Assembly: GCF_038592905.1 (NCBI RefSeq)
Contig: NZ_CP151943.1
Location: forward strand, 4,166,501-4,230,500
DNA: 64,000 bases
Direction of reading: 5' to 3'
DNA from: Neobacillus sp. FSL H8-0543
Lineage (GTDB): Bacteria; Bacillota; Bacilli; Bacillales; Cytobacillaceae
Shown piece by piece: positions 8,493 through 17,637 of this stretch; positions within the stretch are counted from its first letter, which is position 1; the number at the start of each line of letters is the position of its first letter. The notes beneath the pieces were generated by a model. It worked only from the letters and a program-made list of their open reading frames with translations. It ran no database searches and had not been told where the DNA came from. The translations under genes and the position numbers were made by a program.

Positions 8493-8623
8493 TGTTGATT
8501 TGAACGGAAGGTGCGAGACTTCTGCAGGAATAAGGGGCAGGGGAGACCCCGCAGGCGCTTAAGCGCCGAGGAGGCTCCCCGGACCTCCTGCGGAAAGCGA
8601 AGCACCTGGAGGGCAAATCAACA
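8493..8623 (+). repeat. Long palindromic intergenic repeat, copy 2
   Basis: A 131-bp element with perfect 10-bp inverted ends TGTTGATTTG (8493-8502) and CAAATCAACA (8614-8623). The inner stem is GGTGC (8510-8514) with GCACC (8602-8606), where copies 1 and 4 have GGCAC/GTGCC; the centre has the perfect palindrome GGCGCTTAAGCGCC. It lies between the sdaAA stop and a terminator. Confidence 0.85.
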
Positions 8624-8653
8624 GGCGACTTAACATACTTTCATAGTGAAAAG

Positions 8654-8676
8654 GCACACAAATCTGTGTGCTTTTT
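8654..8676 (+). terminator. Terminator downstream of sdaAA and repeat copy 2
   Basis: GCACACA/TGTGTGC stem, 4-nt loop, five T, with AAAA before the stem. Confidence 0.8.
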
Positions 8677-8726
8677 CCATTGATAACAACAGGACAAAAA
8701 GGTATGATTACAAACGGGTGAAAAAA

Positions 8727-9506
8727 ATGAATGGACTTACAATAGCTGAAATTGAACAAAAACTTAATAGGATTAAAACCGAAAATGATCCGTTTTTCAA
8801 AAGCATTCAGAACGATGAACGTAAAGGCGTACAGCAATTAATACATAAACGGCAAAGGCAAATAGCTCAAGAAAACCTTTTGAAAAAAAAGTTCAATGAG
8901 ATGAATGTGTTTGAAAATAAATGGCATCAACAAGGCTTCAAATATATTGCTGGTGTGGATGAAGTGGGAAGAGGTCCACTTGCAGGTCCCGTTGTGACAG
9001 CAGCAGTTATTCTGCCGAAAGATTTTTTCTTAGCGGGTATTGATGACTCTAAAAAGCTATCTGAAAAAAAGCGCAGCGAATATGCTGAAATTATTAAAAA
9101 AGAAGCCATCGCCTATTCTATCGCTATGGTGGACGCGGGTGAAATTGATCAAATCAATATTTATGAAGCAACTAAAAAAGCAATGAAAGCAGCCATTGTC
9201 TCTTTAACCCCCAAACCAGACTTTTTATTGATTGATGCTATGAAACTAGAAACGCCGTTTCCCAGTGAATCGATCATTAAAGGTGATGCAAAAAGTGTAT
9301 CTATTGCAGCAGCTTCAATAGTAGCGAAAGTAGCAAGAGATAAGTTGATGGAAGAAATCTCTAAGTTGCATCCAGAATACGGTTTTCAACAAAATATGGG
9401 TTATGGTACGAAGGAGCATATTCTTGCACTTAATAAACACGGAATTACTCCTTATCATCGAAGAAGTTTTGCACCAGTAAAAGATATGATTTTTCACGCA
9501 AGATAA
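8727..9506 (+). CDS. rnhB: Ribonuclease HII
   Basis: A 259-residue RNase HII that cuts RNA in RNA/DNA hybrids and at embedded ribonucleotides. Catalytic acids are visible as Asp78-Glu79 in DEVGRG, Asp170 in LLIDAMKL and Asp187 in KGDAKS. I start at ATG 8727 (MNGLTIAEIEQKL), which aligns with other RnhB proteins; the GGGTG upstream is a weak ribosome site. The in-frame extension to 8646 runs through the terminator hairpin and is rejected. The B. subtilis ylqG and ylqH genes that should follow are missing. Confidence 0.95.
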   Translation: MNGLTIAEIEQKLNRIKTENDPFFKSIQNDERKGVQQLIHKRQRQIAQENLLKKKFNEMNVFENKWHQQGFKYIAGVDEVGRGPLAGPVVTAAVILPKDFFLAGIDDSKKLSEKKRSEYAEIIKKEAIAYSIAMVDAGEIDQINIYEATKKAMKAAIVSLTPKPDFLLIDAMKLETPFPSESIIKGDAKSVSIAAASIVAKVARDKLMEEISKLHPEYGFQQNMGYGTKEHILALNKHGITPYHRRSFAPVKDMIFHAR

Positions 9507-9509
9507 TAT

Positions 9510-9529
9510 ACAGGCTTAGGCCTGTTTTT
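9510..9529 (+). terminator. Terminator after rnhB
   Basis: ACAGGC/GCCTGT, TTAG loop, then T run. Confidence 0.75.
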
Positions 9530-9568
9530 ATTATTTTCCAAAAGTAATTAGGAGTAGAGCAAAACTAT

Positions 9569-9581
9569 GTAAGCGCTTCAT
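9569..9581 (+). promoter_or_regulatory. Candidate CcpA operator (cre) upstream of sucCD
   Basis: TGTAAGCGCTTCA fits the Bacillus cre pattern TGWAANCGNTNNCA and is nearly palindromic about AGCGCT. It lies 55 bp before the likely sucC -35. Carbon-source repression of citric-acid-cycle genes by CcpA is known in Bacillus; its use here is inference. Confidence 0.5.
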
Positions 9582-9635
9582 TTGTGGTGTATTTTTTCGA
9601 ATATTATGATTAATATAATTTTTTTTGCATAATGG

Positions 9636-9664
9636 TGGACAAGGTTTGTGTCATTATATAAAAT
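9636..9664 (+). promoter_or_regulatory. Promoter candidate for sucCD
   Basis: TGGACA (9636-9641), 17-bp spacer, TAAAAT (9659-9664), 45 bp before sucC. Confidence 0.5.
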
Positions 9665-9709
9665 GAAAACGGAATCAATTTTTTGATTAGTTTGATAGGA
9701 GGATGGGAA

Positions 9710-10870
9710 ATGAATATCCATGAGTATCAAGGAAAAGAGGTCCTCAGAAACTACGGGGTCCTAGTTCCTAACGGAAAAGTGGCATTCACGGTTGAAGAAG
9801 CAGTAGAAGCTGCAAAAGAACTAGGTTCACAGGTATGCGTTGTAAAGGCACAAATCCATGCTGGCGGAAGGGGTAAAGCTGGCGGAGTAAAGGTTGCAAA
9901 AAACCTAGAAGAAGTGCGTACATATGCTGCTGAAATCTTAGGTAAAACATTGATCACACATCAAACAGGTCCTGAAGGAAAAGAAGTAAAGCGCCTGCTT
10001 ATAGAAGAAGGCTGTGATATTAAGAAAGAATACTATGTTGGTATTGTCTTAGATCGTGCAACTTCCCGTGTTGTTTTAATGGCCTCAGAAGAAGGCGGAA
10101 CAGAAATTGAAGAAGTGGCAGAAAAAACTCCTGAAAAAATCTTTAAAGAAGAAATTGATCCGGTTATTGGGTTAATGCCTTACCAGGCGCGCCGTATCGC
10201 GTTCAATATAAATATTCCTAAAGAGTTAGTCAATCAAGCAGTTAAGTTTATGATGGGCCTATATAATGCCTATATCGAAAAGGACTGTTCAATTGCAGAA
10301 ATTAACCCGCTTGTTATAACAGGTGATGGAAAAGTAATGGCTTTGGATGCGAAGTTAAACTTTGATTCGAATGCACTGTATCGTCATAAAGATATTCTGG
10401 AATACCGTGATCTTGAAGAAGAAGATGCAAAAGAAGTTGAAGCATCTAAATATGATTTAAGCTATATTTCCCTAGATGGTAATATCGGCTGTATGGTTAA
10501 TGGTGCTGGATTAGCAATGGCAACAATGGACATTGTTAAGCACTATGGCGGAGACCCCGCTAACTTCCTGGATGTTGGGGGCGGTGCGACAGCTGAAAAA
10601 GTAACAGAAGCATTTAAAATTATCCTTTCTGATCCTAACGTAAAAGGTATTTTTGTCAATATCTTTGGCGGAATCATGAAATGTGATGTCATTGCTGAGG
10701 GTGTAGTAGAGGCAGCTAAGCAAGTTCAACTAAGCGTACCGCTTGTTGTTCGTTTAGAAGGAACAAACGTTGAGTTGGGCAAGAAAATTCTTTCTGAGTC
10801 TGGTTTAGCTATCACATCTGCTGAATCAATGGCTGACGGAGCACAAAAAATCGTTTCATTAGTGAAATAG
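9710..10870 (+). CDS. sucC: Succinyl-CoA synthetase, beta subunit (ADP-forming)
   Basis: A 386-residue ATP-grasp subunit; with SucD it interconverts succinyl-CoA and succinate while making ATP in the citric acid cycle. It starts [17 protein letters not shown], with the nucleotide-binding loop [11 protein letters not shown] and the conserved [16 protein letters not shown] near the C terminus. ATAGGAGG (9695-9702) supports ATG 9710 over the TTG at 9683. sucD follows after 22 bp. Confidence 0.98.
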   Translation: MNIHEYQGKEVLRNYGVLVPNGKVAFTVEEAVEAAKELGSQVCVVKAQIHAGGRGKAGGVKVAKNLEEVRTYAAEILGKTLITHQTGPEGKEVKRLLIEEGCDIKKEYYVGIVLDRATSRVVLMASEEGGTEIEEVAEKTPEKIFKEEIDPVIGLMPYQARRIAFNINIPKELVNQAVKFMMGLYNAYIEKDCSIAEINPLVITGDGKVMALDAKLNFDSNALYRHKDILEYRDLEEEDAKEVEASKYDLSYISLDGNIGCMVNGAGLAMATMDIVKHYGGDPANFLDVGGGATAEKVTEAFKIILSDPNVKGIFVNIFGGIMKCDVIAEGVVEAAKQVQLSVPLVVRLEGTNVELGKKILSESGLAITSAESMADGAQKIVSLVK

Positions 10871-10892
10871 GATCGAAGAAAGGGGAATTATC

Positions 10893-11795
10893 GTGAGCAT
10901 TTTTATTAATAAAGATACAAAAGTAATAGTTCAAGGGATTACAGGTTCAACTGCCCTTTTTCATACAAAACAAATGTTGGAATACGGTACGCAAATTGTT
11001 GCTGGTACCACACCTGGTAAAGGCGGCATGGAAGTAGAAGGAGTACCTGTTTTTAACACAGTTAAAGAAGCTGTTGCTGCTACAGGCGCTAACGCTTCCG
11101 TTATTTATGTTCCTGCTCCTTTTGCTGCAGATGCAATTATTGAAGCTGTCGATGCAGAATTAGAATTAGCTATCTGTATTACTGAGCATATCCCGGTTTT
11201 AGATATGGTGAAGGTTAAACGTTATATGGAAGGCAAAAAGACACGCTTAGTAGGGCCAAACTGTCCGGGTGTTATTACTGCCGATGAATGTAAAATCGGT
11301 ATCATGCCAGGATATATTCATACAAAAGGCCATGTTGGCGTTGTTTCACGCTCAGGTACATTAACTTATGAGGCAGTACATCAATTAACACAAGCTGGAA
11401 TAGGCCAAACAACTGCGGTAGGAATTGGCGGAGACCCAGTTAACGGCACGAACTTCATCGATGTATTAACAGCCTTTAATGAAGACCCAGAGACATATGC
11501 AGTTATCATGATTGGTGAAATTGGTGGTACAGCTGAGGAAGAAGCTGCTGAGTGGGTTAAGGCTAACATGACCAAGCCTGTTGTCGGCTTTATCGGTGGA
11601 CGGACTGCCCCTCCAGGGAAACGCATGGGTCACGCTGGTGCAATCATTTCTGGCGGTAAAGGTACGGCTGATGAAAAAATCCGCGTCATGAACGAGTGCG
11701 GAATTAAAGTGGCTGATACACCATCCGTCATGGGTGAAACATTAATTGAAGCACTGAAAGAACAAGGCTTATACGAAAAATGTAAAACACACTAA
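10893..11795 (+). CDS. sucD: Succinyl-CoA synthetase, alpha subunit
   Basis: A 300-residue subunit that binds CoA and carries the phosphorylated histidine. [11 protein letters not shown] (15-25) is the CoA-binding start of the Rossmann fold; GPNCPGVI lies at 121-128; His247 in GHAGAI is the residue phosphorylated during catalysis. Start is ATG... here GTG at 10893, preceded by AAAGGGG. It closes the sucCD operon before a terminator. Confidence 0.97.
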   Translation: MSIFINKDTKVIVQGITGSTALFHTKQMLEYGTQIVAGTTPGKGGMEVEGVPVFNTVKEAVAATGANASVIYVPAPFAADAIIEAVDAELELAICITEHIPVLDMVKVKRYMEGKKTRLVGPNCPGVITADECKIGIMPGYIHTKGHVGVVSRSGTLTYEAVHQLTQAGIGQTTAVGIGGDPVNGTNFIDVLTAFNEDPETYAVIMIGEIGGTAEEEAAEWVKANMTKPVVGFIGGRTAPPGKRMGHAGAIISGGKGTADEKIRVMNECGIKVADTPSVMGETLIEALKEQGLYEKCKTH

Positions 11796-11814
11796 GCTTT
11801 TCTATCTTTATTCT

Positions 11815-11848
11815 GAAATAGTCCCTTAATACGAGGGGCTATTTCTTC
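11815..11848 (+). terminator. Terminator after sucD
   Basis: A 12-bp stem with one wobble pair (11815-11826 with 11834-11845), 7-nt loop; the following T run is short (TTCTTC). Confidence 0.65.
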
Positions 11849-11870
11849 TATAAAAAAATGGAGGTTTATA

Positions 11871-12761
11871 ATGGATGATTTTAATGAAAAACTAATTTCT
11901 ATACTGCATTATCCTGAGGTGACATGGAAAATGGTATTTCATATTTTAAAAAAGGACCCCGATTTACATTCCTTTAATCATCACAATCCAATTCCCATTC
12001 AACAAAATTTATTCTTCGAAGACTCCAACAAACTAAGCCACTCGAAACAGCTGCCAGTCAATATACCACAGTCTGAAATCATCCATGAACAAATTCAACA
12101 ATATGAAAAGAATGAAATCAAGATAATTACTATATTTGATAAGGAATATCCCGTATTATTAAAAGAAATCTATCAACCGCCATGGGTTTTATTTGCAAAA
12201 GGAGATTTATCGCTGCTTGCGAAAGAGACTAAGCTGGCAGTGGTGGGGTCACGCCAAGCGACACAATATGGAAAGAATGCTATCCGCTTAATATTGCCTA
12301 GATTAATTAAACATGAAGTACTTACAGTCAGTGGTTTAGCAAAAGGAATTGATAGCTTAGTTCACGAATATACAATGAAAAATGGCGGAAACACTATCGC
12401 GGTAATCGCTGGTGGATTATACCACATCTATCCTAAAGAGAATATGGACCTTGCATTAGAAATGATGAAAACGCAGCTTGTTATCTCCGAATATCCTCCG
12501 GATACAAAACCATTAAGATGGCATTTCCCTGCTAGAAACAGAATTATCAGTGGACTTTCAAAAGGAACATTTATTATAGAAGCAAAACGAAAAAGCGGAT
12601 CCCTGATTACTGCAAACTTTGCCGTAAACGAAGGACGTGAAGTATTTTCGTTACCTGGAAGCATATTAAATCCTTTTTCGGCGGGAACGAATGACTTAAT
12701 ACAGCAGGGGGCAAAGCTAGTTACTAGTGCGGAGGATATTTTAGATGAGATTAGATTATAA
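11871..12761 (+). CDS. dprA: DNA processing protein DprA (Smf)
   Basis: A 296-residue DprA/Smf protein. During natural transformation DprA protects incoming single-stranded DNA and loads RecA. The Rossmann-like core spans roughly residues 105-290: VVGSRQATQYGKNAI, SGLAKGIDSLVH and FPARNRIISGLS are the family motifs. The N-terminal 100 residues are divergent, and the C-terminal winged helix found in some homologues is missing, as in B. subtilis. It is single-gene between sucCD and topA, as in other Bacillaceae. Transformation ability cannot be inferred from this gene alone. Confidence 0.94.
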   Translation: MDDFNEKLISILHYPEVTWKMVFHILKKDPDLHSFNHHNPIPIQQNLFFEDSNKLSHSKQLPVNIPQSEIIHEQIQQYEKNEIKIITIFDKEYPVLLKEIYQPPWVLFAKGDLSLLAKETKLAVVGSRQATQYGKNAIRLILPRLIKHEVLTVSGLAKGIDSLVHEYTMKNGGNTIAVIAGGLYHIYPKENMDLALEMMKTQLVISEYPPDTKPLRWHFPARNRIISGLSKGTFIIEAKRKSGSLITANFAVNEGREVFSLPGSILNPFSAGTNDLIQQGAKLVTSAEDILDEIRL

Positions 12762-13202
12762 CTAAGATGAAAACTTCGAATTATTACGTAAATCACTGTT
12801 TTTTGCAGGTTTTTTTTATCTAATTGGAGAATTTAGCTAAAAAAGGTTGAAATTAATTTAAATATGTTATACATTCTCAAACAGATAATCGAAAAAAAAA
12901 GAATGAGTAATTAGGTATAATTTGGAGTATTATTAACCTTGAAGAGTGAAATTGGATAGCCCATGACCTTTGATTGTTGACAAAAACCAATAAATTGGTT
13001 AAAAATTATTAGTAATTTAACCGAAATAATAATAAGTATAGTTAACTCAATTATAAAAAGAAAAATTTGGGATAAGTCATTTTTGTAAAGTATTTTCTCC
13101 GGTCCAGGAAATCTTCTCAAATTGTAAGTCGCTAGGGAACAGGCATTTGCCGGCTTCCGGGTACTTCGACACTTCTTATATCCCTCTAAGGAGGACTTTT
13201 GA
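12762..13202 (+). promoter_or_regulatory. Upstream region of topA: promoter and possible structured leader
   Basis: This 440-bp gap has no gene. It contains TTGACA (12977-12982) with a TAAAAA -10 at 13000, overlapped by a GGTTAAA/TTTAACC inverted repeat (12997-13003 with 13016-13022). Closer to topA, 13128-13170 shows nested pairing: GTCG/CGAC outside, GGAA/TTCC inside, GGC-ATTT-GCC at the tip. The segment 13090-13185 is clearly richer in GC than the AT-rich part before it, which suggests selection. AAGGAGGA lies before the topA ATG. Confidence 0.4.
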
Positions 13203-15281
13203 ATGTCAGAATTTTTAGTAATTGTTGAATCGCCTGCAAAAGCGAAAACAATTGAACGATATTTAGGCAAAAAATATAAAGTAAAAGCATCGATGGGGCA
13301 TGTCCGTGACTTGCCAAGAAGTCAAATGGGGGTCTATAAAGAAAGTAACTTTGAACCCAAGTATATTACGATTCGCGGAAAAGGACCTGTTCTTAAAGAA
13401 TTAAAAGCAGCGGCTAAAAAGGCCAAGAAAATTTATCTCGCGGCTGACCCTGATCGCGAAGGGGAAGCAATTGCATGGCATCTTGCTCATAGTTTAAATG
13501 TTGATATTACTTCTGATTGTCGCGTAGTTTTTAATGAAATTACGAAGGATGCGATAAAAGAGTCCTTTAAACATCCGCGTCCAATTAACATGGATCTTGT
13601 TGACGCGCAGCAAGCAAGGAGAATTCTTGATCGTCTTGTTGGTTATAACATAAGTCCACTTCTTTGGAAAAAAGTGAAAAAAGGGCTAAGTGCCGGACGT
13701 GTCCAATCCGTCGCTGTTCGGTTAATCATTGATCGAGAAAATGAGATAAAAGCGTTTATTCCCGAAGAATATTGGACAATAGAAGGTGAATTATTTAAGG
13801 GGAAGGATCATTTTAGTTCCCTTTTTTATTCCTTATTGGGAGATAAAAAAACTGAATTAAAGTCGCAAGATGATGTAGATGCAATTTTAAAAGAAATGAA
13901 GGGTGATAAATTTAAGGTTGTTTCCGTATCTAAAAAGGAAAGAAAACGTAATCCATCACCAGCCTTTATCACATCCTCACTGCAACAAGAAGCAGCAAGA
14001 AAACTTAATTTCCGTGCTAGGAAAACGATGATGCTTGCACAGCAGCTTTACGAGGGAATTGAGCTGGGTTCATCTGGTACAGTCGGTCTGATTACTTATA
14101 TGAGAACGGATTCTACTCGTATTTCGGAAGTAGCACAGGCAGAAGCAGCAGAATATATCCGAAAAGAATTCGGTGAGACTTACTTAAAAGAAGAACAAAG
14201 AAAAGAAAAAAAACAATCAAATGCCCAAGATGCCCATGAAGGGATACGCCCTACAAGTACGTTACGGGAACCAAATAGCGTAAAACAGTACTTATCGAGA
14301 GACCAATTCCGCTTATATAAACTTATTTGGGAACGATTCTTGGCAAGTCAAATGTCTCAAGCGATCATGGATACAATGAGTGTAGACCTACAAAATGGGA
14401 ATGTGCTGTTCCGTGCCACAGGTTCAAAAATAAAATTCCCAGGGTTTATGAAACTTTATGTAGAAGGAACAGATGATCAAGTGGATGAGGGGGATAAGAT
14501 GCTACCAGACCTTTGTGAAGGGGATGAAGTATTCAAAAAGGATATTACACCTAAACAGCACTTTACTCAACCACCGCCAAGGTATACAGAGGCAAGATTA
14601 GTAAGGACGATGGAAGAGATAGGAATAGGTCGACCATCTACCTATGCACCAACCCTGGATACAATTCAAAAAAGAGGCTATGTCTCTCTTGATAATAAAC
14701 GATTTATTCCGACTGAATTGGGGGAAATTGTTCACGAACTAATCTTTGAATTTTTTCCAGATATTCTTGATGTCAAATTTACTGCGAAAATGGAAAAGGA
14801 TTTAGATAATGTAGAGGATGGAAATGTTCGCTGGGTTGAAGTCATCGATGAATTTTACCGTGACTTTGAAAAAGATTTAGAGAATGCCGAAAAGGAAATG
14901 CAATCAGTGGAAATTAAGGATGAGCCAGCAGGCGAAGATTGTGAGCTATGTTCAAATCCGATGGTCTTCAAAATGGGCCGATACGGGAAATTTATGGCCT
15001 GCAGCAATTTTCCTGATTGCAGGAACACGAAGGCAATTGTGAAGGAAATTGGAGTTACCTGCCCTAAATGTAAAGAAGGAAATATTATTGAGCGGAAAAG
15101 TAAGAAAAAGAGAATATTTTACGGCTGCGATCAATTTCCTGCCTGTGAATTTATTTCGTGGGATAAACCCTTACCAAGAAGCTGCCCAAAATGCGAGGGA
15201 CCGCTTGTTGAGAAGAAATTAAAAAAAGGTGTTCAAGTACAGTGTACCGAATGTGATTATAAGGAAGAACCACAAAATTAA
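13203..15281 (+). CDS. topA: DNA topoisomerase I
   Basis: A 692-residue type IA topoisomerase that relaxes negative supercoils. The Toprim domain opens the protein ([18 protein letters not shown], and [14 protein letters not shown] with its acidic residues). The active-site tyrosine is Tyr299 in [12 protein letters not shown]. Three C-terminal zinc ribbons are visible, starting CELC, CPKC and CPKC. Length equals the Bacillus enzyme. It is followed by its own terminator. Confidence 0.98.
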   Translation: MSEFLVIVESPAKAKTIERYLGKKYKVKASMGHVRDLPRSQMGVYKESNFEPKYITIRGKGPVLKELKAAAKKAKKIYLAADPDREGEAIAWHLAHSLNVDITSDCRVVFNEITKDAIKESFKHPRPINMDLVDAQQARRILDRLVGYNISPLLWKKVKKGLSAGRVQSVAVRLIIDRENEIKAFIPEEYWTIEGELFKGKDHFSSLFYSLLGDKKTELKSQDDVDAILKEMKGDKFKVVSVSKKERKRNPSPAFITSSLQQEAARKLNFRARKTMMLAQQLYEGIELGSSGTVGLITYMRTDSTRISEVAQAEAAEYIRKEFGETYLKEEQRKEKKQSNAQDAHEGIRPTSTLREPNSVKQYLSRDQFRLYKLIWERFLASQMSQAIMDTMSVDLQNGNVLFRATGSKIKFPGFMKLYVEGTDDQVDEGDKMLPDLCEGDEVFKKDITPKQHFTQPPPRYTEARLVRTMEEIGIGRPSTYAPTLDTIQKRGYVSLDNKRFIPTELGEIVHELIFEFFPDILDVKFTAKMEKDLDNVEDGNVRWVEVIDEFYRDFEKDLENAEKEMQSVEIKDEPAGEDCELCSNPMVFKMGRYGKFMACSNFPDCRNTKAIVKEIGVTCPKCKEGNIIERKSKKKRIFYGCDQFPACEFISWDKPLPRSCPKCEGPLVEKKLKKGVQVQCTECDYKEEPQN

Positions 15282-15307
15282 AAGTGAGCTAAGCTCACTT
15301 TTTTTAT
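15280..15307 (+). terminator. Terminator after topA
   Basis: AAAAGTGAGC/GCTCACTTTT, 10-bp stem, TAA loop, seven T. The stem overlaps the topA stop codon. Confidence 0.9.
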
Positions 15308-15421
15308 TTTTCAATATTTAAAACTTTTTTATATGTGATTCGTATAGTACAATGCAAGATGGGCTAAAAAGAGGGAAGAGTATAAATAAGTTTTTATCGC
15401 TAGGATTTCAGGAGGAAGATA

Positions 15422-16729
15422 ATGAGTGAAATTACAATAAATGTAATAGGTGCTGGTTTAGCTGGAAGTGAGGCTGCATGGCAAATTGCAAAACGTGGAG
15501 TTAAGGTTCGTCTTTATGAAATGAGACCAGTGAAACAAACACCTGCACACCACACAGATAAATTTGCAGAATTAGTTTGTAGTAATTCATTGAGAGCAAA
15601 TACATTAACGAATGCGGTAGGTGTTTTAAAGGAAGAAATGAGAATTCTTGATTCTGTAATTATTTCATCAGCAGATGCCTGTTCGGTACCTGCAGGAGGA
15701 GCCCTGGCTGTTGATCGCCACGAATTTGCATCTAGAGTAACCGAGATGGTCAAAAATCATGAAAATGTTACAGTTATCAACGAAGAAGTAACAGAAATAC
15801 CAGAAGGAATTACAGTCATTGCTACAGGGCCGCTAACGAGTCCTGATTTATCGGCAAAACTAAAAACACTAACAGGTGAGGAATACCTCTACTTTTATGA
15901 TGCTGCTGCACCTATTCTTGAAAAAGATAGTATTAATATGGACAAGGTTTACCTAAAGTCCCGTTATGATAAAGGAGAAGCAGCTTATTTAAACTGCCCG
16001 ATGAATGAGGAAGAGTTTAACCGCTTTTATGATGCACTAATTACTGCTGAAACGGTGCCATTAAAGGAATTTGAAAAGGAAGTATTTTTCGAAGGCTGTA
16101 TGCCAATTGAAGTAATGGGGCAGCGTGGTAAGAAAACTATGCTGTTTGGCCCTTTAAAGCCAGTTGGATTGGAAGACCCAAAGACTGGAAAACGGCCGTT
16201 TGCTGTTGTGCAGCTTCGCCAGGATGATGCAGCAGGAACACTTTATAATATTGTTGGCTTCCAAACACACCTAAAGTGGGGTGCTCAAAAAGAAGTCATC
16301 CAGCTAATTCCTGGACTTGAAAACGCTGAAATTATTCGCTATGGAGTAATGCACCGTAACACCTTTATTAATTCACCTAAGGTGTTAAAAGCAACTTATC
16401 AATTCCAAAATCGGAATGATTTATTCTTTGCAGGACAAATGACAGGTGTCGAGGGGTATGTTGAGTCAGCAGCAAGCGGATTAATTGCAGGTTTGAATGC
16501 AGCACGTTTGGCTATGGGTGAAGCTACAGTCGAGTTTCCCGCGGAAACGGCAATTGGCAGTATGGCCCGTTACATTACAACAACTAACGCTAAAAATTTC
16601 CAGCCGATGAATGCAAATTTTGGACTATTCCCCGATTTACCAGAAAAAATAAGAGGTAAACAAGAACGGAATTTACAGCATGCTAACAGGGCATTGGAAA
16701 CAATTCAGAACTTTGTGAAGGTTTTGTAA
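15422..16729 (+). CDS. trmFO: Folate-dependent tRNA-U54 methyltransferase TrmFO (Gid)
   Basis: A 435-residue FAD protein that uses methylenetetrahydrofolate to make m5U54 in the tRNA T-loop. The FAD-binding motif [17 protein letters not shown] starts at residue 10; CSNSLRAN and [14 protein letters not shown] are family signatures. AGGAGGA precedes the ATG. In B. subtilis xerC (codV) follows; here only a remnant of it does. Confidence 0.97.
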   Translation: MSEITINVIGAGLAGSEAAWQIAKRGVKVRLYEMRPVKQTPAHHTDKFAELVCSNSLRANTLTNAVGVLKEEMRILDSVIISSADACSVPAGGALAVDRHEFASRVTEMVKNHENVTVINEEVTEIPEGITVIATGPLTSPDLSAKLKTLTGEEYLYFYDAAAPILEKDSINMDKVYLKSRYDKGEAAYLNCPMNEEEFNRFYDALITAETVPLKEFEKEVFFEGCMPIEVMGQRGKKTMLFGPLKPVGLEDPKTGKRPFAVVQLRQDDAAGTLYNIVGFQTHLKWGAQKEVIQLIPGLENAEIIRYGVMHRNTFINSPKVLKATYQFQNRNDLFFAGQMTGVEGYVESAASGLIAGLNAARLAMGEATVEFPAETAIGSMARYITTTNAKNFQPMNANFGLFPDLPEKIRGKQERNLQHANRALETIQNFVKVL

Positions 16730-16790
16730 ATAATATTGCAAGGCTTAGGGAAGTATGTTACGCTTTAATAGCCTTTGTGAGCTGAGTAAA

Positions 16791-17049
16791 TTGGTGAAAA
16801 ATGTGAATGTTTTAGTAACGTTACTTGTCGAGTGTTTACAAATGAACAGGTATTACTCACAATATACAATTGAACATTAGTAACATGCTGTCAGTAAATT
16901 CTTTCTGTTCATGAATGAACAAAGAAGGTGTCAATGCCTGAACTGGTGTATACTTAAATACTCGTCTTTATTGATTTAAGTATACAGCAAAAGGATCCTA
17001 AGAAAAACAGCGGCTATTTTTTGAGTACATATATGTCTCTAAATACTTA
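16791..17049 (+). pseudogene. xerC: Decayed xerC/codV (tyrosine recombinase) remnant
   Basis: Between trmFO and clpQ, where B. subtilis has codV (xerC), the sequence still encodes pieces of a XerC N-terminal domain. From 16803 one frame reads VNVLVTLLVECLQ then MNRYYSQYTIEH, hits two stops (16878-16883), and continues HAVSKFFLFMNE. A tandem ATGAATGA (16911-16918) looks like a 4-bp duplication that shifts the frame; the next frame (16915 on) reads MNKEGVNA, stop, TGVYLNTRLY, stop. The order VEYLQ...NYSQYTIE...FFLFMN.EG...TRLY is that of XerC core-binding domains. The catalytic domain with Arg-His-Arg-Tyr is gone. The gene is certainly non-functional; identification as xerC is strong by sequence pieces plus synteny. 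Confidence 0.85.
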
Positions 17050-17076
17050 GTGATAACTTCAAAAGGAGGAGATATT

Positions 17077-17619
17077 TTGAATCAATTTCATGCTACAACT
17101 ATATTTGCTGTCCAGCATAAAGGACAATGTTCAATGTCAGGTGACGGCCAAGTTACTTTTGGCAATGCAGTAGTGATGAAGCACACTGCAAAAAAGGTGA
17201 GAAAGATATTTAATGGAAGGGTATTAGCTGGTTTTGCAGGTTCTGTCGCAGATGCCTTTACTCTTTTCGAAATGTTTGAAAGTAAATTAGAGGAATACAA
17301 CGGAAACCTCCAGAGAGCTGCTGTTGAGCTTGCCAAACAATGGAGAAGTGACAAGGTGCTGCGTAAGCTGGAAGCAATGTTGATTGTTATGAATAAAGAA
17401 GATTTACTGCTTGTTTCCGGGACGGGTGAGGTAATTGAGCCAGATGATGGAATTCTAGCAATTGGTTCAGGCGGTAATTATGCCTTAGCTGCTGGACGAT
17501 CATTAAAGAAATACTCAGGCGAACACCTAACTGCAAAGGAAATTGCAAAGGCTTCTTTAGAAATAGCTGCTGAAATTTGTGTATACACAAATCACAACAT
17601 TATCGTTGAAGAGCTTTAA
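17077..17619 (+). CDS. clpQ: ATP-dependent protease subunit ClpQ (HslV)
   Basis: A 180-residue proteasome-like peptidase that assembles with ClpY. It reads [16 protein letters not shown], with the later [14 protein letters not shown] and [20 protein letters not shown] blocks of HslV. The start is TTG 17077, supported by AAAGGAGGAGA (17060-17070); the frame is open upstream to 17050 only through the xerC remnant. B. subtilis ClpQ is reported to use an N-terminal serine; here no serine is near the start, so catalysis more likely depends on the Thr7-Thr8 pair as in HslV. clpY follows after 18 bp. Confidence 0.96.
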   Translation: MNQFHATTIFAVQHKGQCSMSGDGQVTFGNAVVMKHTAKKVRKIFNGRVLAGFAGSVADAFTLFEMFESKLEEYNGNLQRAAVELAKQWRSDKVLRKLEAMLIVMNKEDLLLVSGTGEVIEPDDGILAIGSGGNYALAAGRSLKKYSGEHLTAKEIAKASLEIAAEICVYTNHNIIVEEL

Positions 17620-17637
17620 CGGGAGGGACCGAAAACT

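Noticed and set aside
8559..8837. Minus-strand frame of 92 codons before rnhB
   Set aside because: It covers repeat copy 2 and the start of rnhB, with no independent support.
17050..17076. GTG 17050 as the clpQ start
   Set aside because: The extension comes from the xerC remnant; the strong AAAGGAGGAGA site and family alignment point to TTG 17077.
16730..17076. Intact small gene in the trmFO-clpQ gap
   Set aside because: All frames are broken by stops; the visible peptide pieces belong to decayed xerC.
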